Source of the DNA: an uncultured Oscillospiraceae bacterium
GTDB taxonomy: Bacteria; Bacillota_A; Clostridia; Oscillospirales; Oscillospiraceae
Direction of reading: 5' to 3'
DNA: 6,931 nucleotides
Assembly (NCBI GenBank): GCA_944386965.1
Contig: CALXDE010000176.1
Span: 1-6,931, forward strand
Shown here: one piece after another, positions 6,154-6,931 of the stretch
Layout: every line of letters begins with the position of its first letter
How positions within the stretch are numbered: position 1 is the first letter of the stretch
Program-made: the position numbers and the translations under genes
The notes under the pieces: generated by a model
Seen by the model: the letters and a program-made list of their open reading frames with translations, nothing else
Database searches by the model: none
Told to the model about the DNA's origin: nothing

Positions 6154-6189
6154 AGCGGACAGAGACGCTCACACCGCCTCTGTCCCGCT
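6154..6189 (-). other. Strong hairpin spanning the yqzL stop codon, upstream of recO
   Basis: AGCGGACAGAG (6154-6164) pairs with CTCTGTCcCGCT (6178-6189), an 11-bp stem with one bulged base and a 13-nt loop. The yqzL stop codon (6169-6171) lies in the loop. On the minus strand only TTTCCC follows, so it is at best a weak terminator. It ends 22 bp before the recO ATG, close to the GGGAG ribosome site, and could tune recO expression relative to yqzL. Confidence 0.5.
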
Positions 6190-6276
6190 CTCCGCCTCGC
6201 CGCCGGCCGGCTTCCGGTACATGAGATAGAATACCGGGTCGCCGGTGGCACAAAACAGGTTCCAGAATCCGTCCAT
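6169..6276 (-). CDS. yqzL: YqzL-like small protein
   Basis: 35-codon gene found by reading the gap between era and recO: the product starts MDGFWNLFCATGDPVFYLMY and ends with a short hydrophilic tail (GGEAESGTEAV). The pattern aromatic-x-x-F-x-x-TG-x-x-x-x-YL-x-Y and the position immediately upstream of recO match the YqzL family of Firmicutes, whose function is unknown. GGGAGG at 6284-6289 lies 7 nt before the ATG, a strong ribosome site. The gene ends 37 bp before recO, suggesting cotranscription with era and recO. It is too short for most gene callers. The family assignment rests on my memory of the motif plus synteny. Confidence 0.82.
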   Translation of the reverse strand: MDGFWNLFCATGDPVFYLMYRKPAGGEAESGTEAV

Positions 6277-6287
6277 TCCGCCGCCTC

Positions 6288-6309
6288 CCGTCCTCCATAG
6301 CATGGACGG
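6288..6309 (-). other. Small hairpin next to the yqzL ribosome binding site
   Basis: CCGTCC (6288-6293) and GGACGG (6304-6309) form a 6-bp stem; inner CCAT/ATGG pairing is an alternative. On the transcript the 3' arm touches the first two bases of the GGGAGG site of yqzL, so it could slightly hinder initiation. The evidence is only this dyad. Confidence 0.3.
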
Positions 6310-6355
6310 CAGGAGAGACGGTATGTGTGGGAAGTTGTGGGGAAACGGGCTGGAT

Positions 6356-6411
6356 TTTACTGCTCATCGTAGCCGAAGCTCCGGATATCATTCAAGTTAT
6401 CCCGCCAGTTT
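6356..6411 (-). repeat. Second (distal), degenerate copy of the era 3' end
   Basis: 56 bp matching 6571-6626 at 50 positions, 215 bp away. It still reads NWRDNLNDIRSFGYDEQ plus a TAA stop; the functional gene reads NWRDNLNYIRSFGYDEQ. Of six base differences, five are synonymous (AAC/AAT, CGC/CGG, AGT/AGC, TTT/TTC, GAC/GAT) and one changes Tyr to Asp. No start codon or RBS serves it; it is a displaced gene tail, not a gene. Confidence 0.95.
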
Positions 6412-6570
6412 GTCCCACGGAGCCTTTGGCCCCGCGGGAGCCCCGTCTGATAGGACATGCTCGGGCGGAGTGAATCCGCCCTGCGCCGAGGTTTTGCCTC
6501 CGGCAAAACCCTCGCACGCCGCTGCGGCGGCGGAAAACCGGCGGGAATGCGCTCTCTGCCGCTTTGCCGC
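6412..6570 (-). repeat. Structured intergenic repeat, copy B (after era)
   Basis: 159 bp between the era stop and the displaced era tail. It has the same order of hairpins as copy A at 2723-2882: H1 6414-6438 (11 positions, TTT loop; two A·C mismatches on this strand become G·U on the minus-strand RNA); H2 6463-6481 (GGGCGGA/TCCGCCC, loop gtgaa); H3 6487-6514 (CGAG/CTCG base, single bulge, GTTTTGCC/GGCAAAAC, loop tcc); H4 6517-6529 (CGCCG/CGGCG). The H3 core matches copy A at 35 of 42 positions (6482-6523 against 2786-2827). No credible ORF and no T-tract. Same family and orientation as copy A relative to the gene it follows. Confidence 0.85.
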
Positions 6571-6626
6571 TTTACTGCTCGTCGTAGCCAAAACTGCGGA
6601 TATAGTTCAAGTTATCCCGCCAGTTT
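6571..6626 (-). repeat. Gene-proximal copy of the era 3'-end repeat
   Basis: The functional partner of 6356-6411. It covers the last 17 codons of era, the TAA stop and one more base. Identity ends at 6626/6627 inside the coding region. Confidence 0.9.
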
Positions 6627-6931
6627 TCTTTGACCTTCACCCAGGTCTGGAGGAACACTTTGGTGCCCATAAAGCGCTCGATATCCTCCCGGGCCTGGGT
6701 GCTGATCCGCTTGAGCATAGCCCCCTGCTTGCCGATGATGATGCCCTTGTGGCTGGCCTTCTCGCAGTAGATGGTCACATCCAGGTCGATGATGCCGCTG
6801 TCCCGCTCGGAAAATTTTGTCACCTCGATGGCGGTGCCGTGGGGGATCTCCTTGTCCAGGTTCCGCAGCAGCTTCTCCCGGACGATCTCCGCGACGATCT
6901 GCCGCTCCGGCTGGTCGGTGGTCATGCCGTC
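6572..6931 (-). CDS. era: GTPase Era, C-terminal part (cut by window edge)
   Basis: Era is an essential GTPase that binds the 3' end of 16S rRNA and helps the 30S subunit mature. The 119 visible codons are the end of the protein (Era is usually ~300 aa), so the G domain lies outside the window. Reading starts DGMTTDQPERQIVAEIVREK, the family-typical linker helix, followed by EIPHGTAIEV and a KH domain with the RNA-binding loop GIIIGKQGAMLKRI (about visible residues 74-87), ending SFGYDEQ. It is followed by the 159-bp structured repeat, so transcription into yqzL and recO, if it occurs, must pass through that structure. Its last 17 codons are present again at 6356-6411. Confidence 0.97.
   Translation of the reverse strand, partial: DGMTTDQPERQIVAEIVREKLLRNLDKEIPHGTAIEVTKFSERDSGIIDLDVTIYCEKASHKGIIIGKQGAMLKRISTQAREDIERFMGTKVFLQTWVKVKENWRDNLNYIRSFGYDEQ

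Noticed and set aside
6053..6391. 112-codon minus-strand frame across the yqzL region into recO
   Set aside because: Out of frame with both yqzL and recO, Arg/Gly-rich, and overlapping two better supported genes.
6397..6591. 64-codon minus-strand frame through the structured repeat after era
   Set aside because: It begins inside the displaced era tail region context, overlaps the era end out of frame, and its sequence just follows the hairpins; the compensated changes point to structure and not protein.

Overview
The window is a GC-rich bacterial chromosomal segment in which every supported gene lies on the minus strand. In transcription order (high to low coordinate) it reads: era (3' part), a tiny yqzL-type gene, recO, mutS2, an HPr-family gene of the Crh type, uvrC, and the 5' part of a 5-formyltetrahydrofolate cyclo-ligase gene. 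The era-yqzL-recO order, MutS2 with a Smr domain, a Crh-like HPr and AGGAGG-type ribosome binding sites all point to a Firmicute. The high GC and the type of intergenic repeat make a gut clostridium of the Oscillospiraceae type likely; that last step is inference.

Region by region: 6572-6931 is the KH-domain end of Era. 6132-6571 is a 440-bp interval with a 159-bp structured repeat, a degenerate second copy of the last codons of era, and the 35-codon yqzL. 5373-6131 is recO. 5266-5372 is a short leader with an AT-rich block and a hairpin. 2881-5265 is mutS2. 2434-2880 is a second long interval with another structured repeat (160 bp), an exact second copy of the last 13 codons of mutS2, then the promoter of the HPr-like gene. 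2170-2433 is that gene, followed by an intrinsic terminator at 2112-2144. 187-2076 is uvrC, overlapping the cyclo-ligase gene (1-254) by 68 bp.

The genes are mostly housekeeping: Era in 30S ribosome maturation; RecO, MutS2 and UvrC in DNA repair, recombination and ribosome rescue; the HPr-like protein probably in carbon-source regulation; the cyclo-ligase in folate salvage.

The most unusual content is the pair of structured repeats. They belong to one family: within their two central hairpins every difference between the copies is either a compensated base-pair change or lies in an unpaired position. Each sits directly after a stop codon in the same orientation, and each is followed by a second copy of the 3' end of the gene it follows (40/40 identical for mutS2; 50/56 for era, with five of six changes synonymous). 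This suggests a small non-coding mobile element that inserts at gene ends and leaves the host reading frame intact by duplicating or supplying the gene tail. The second point of note is that the HPr-like protein has Gln at position 15, where the phosphorylated His should be, while Ser46 is kept.
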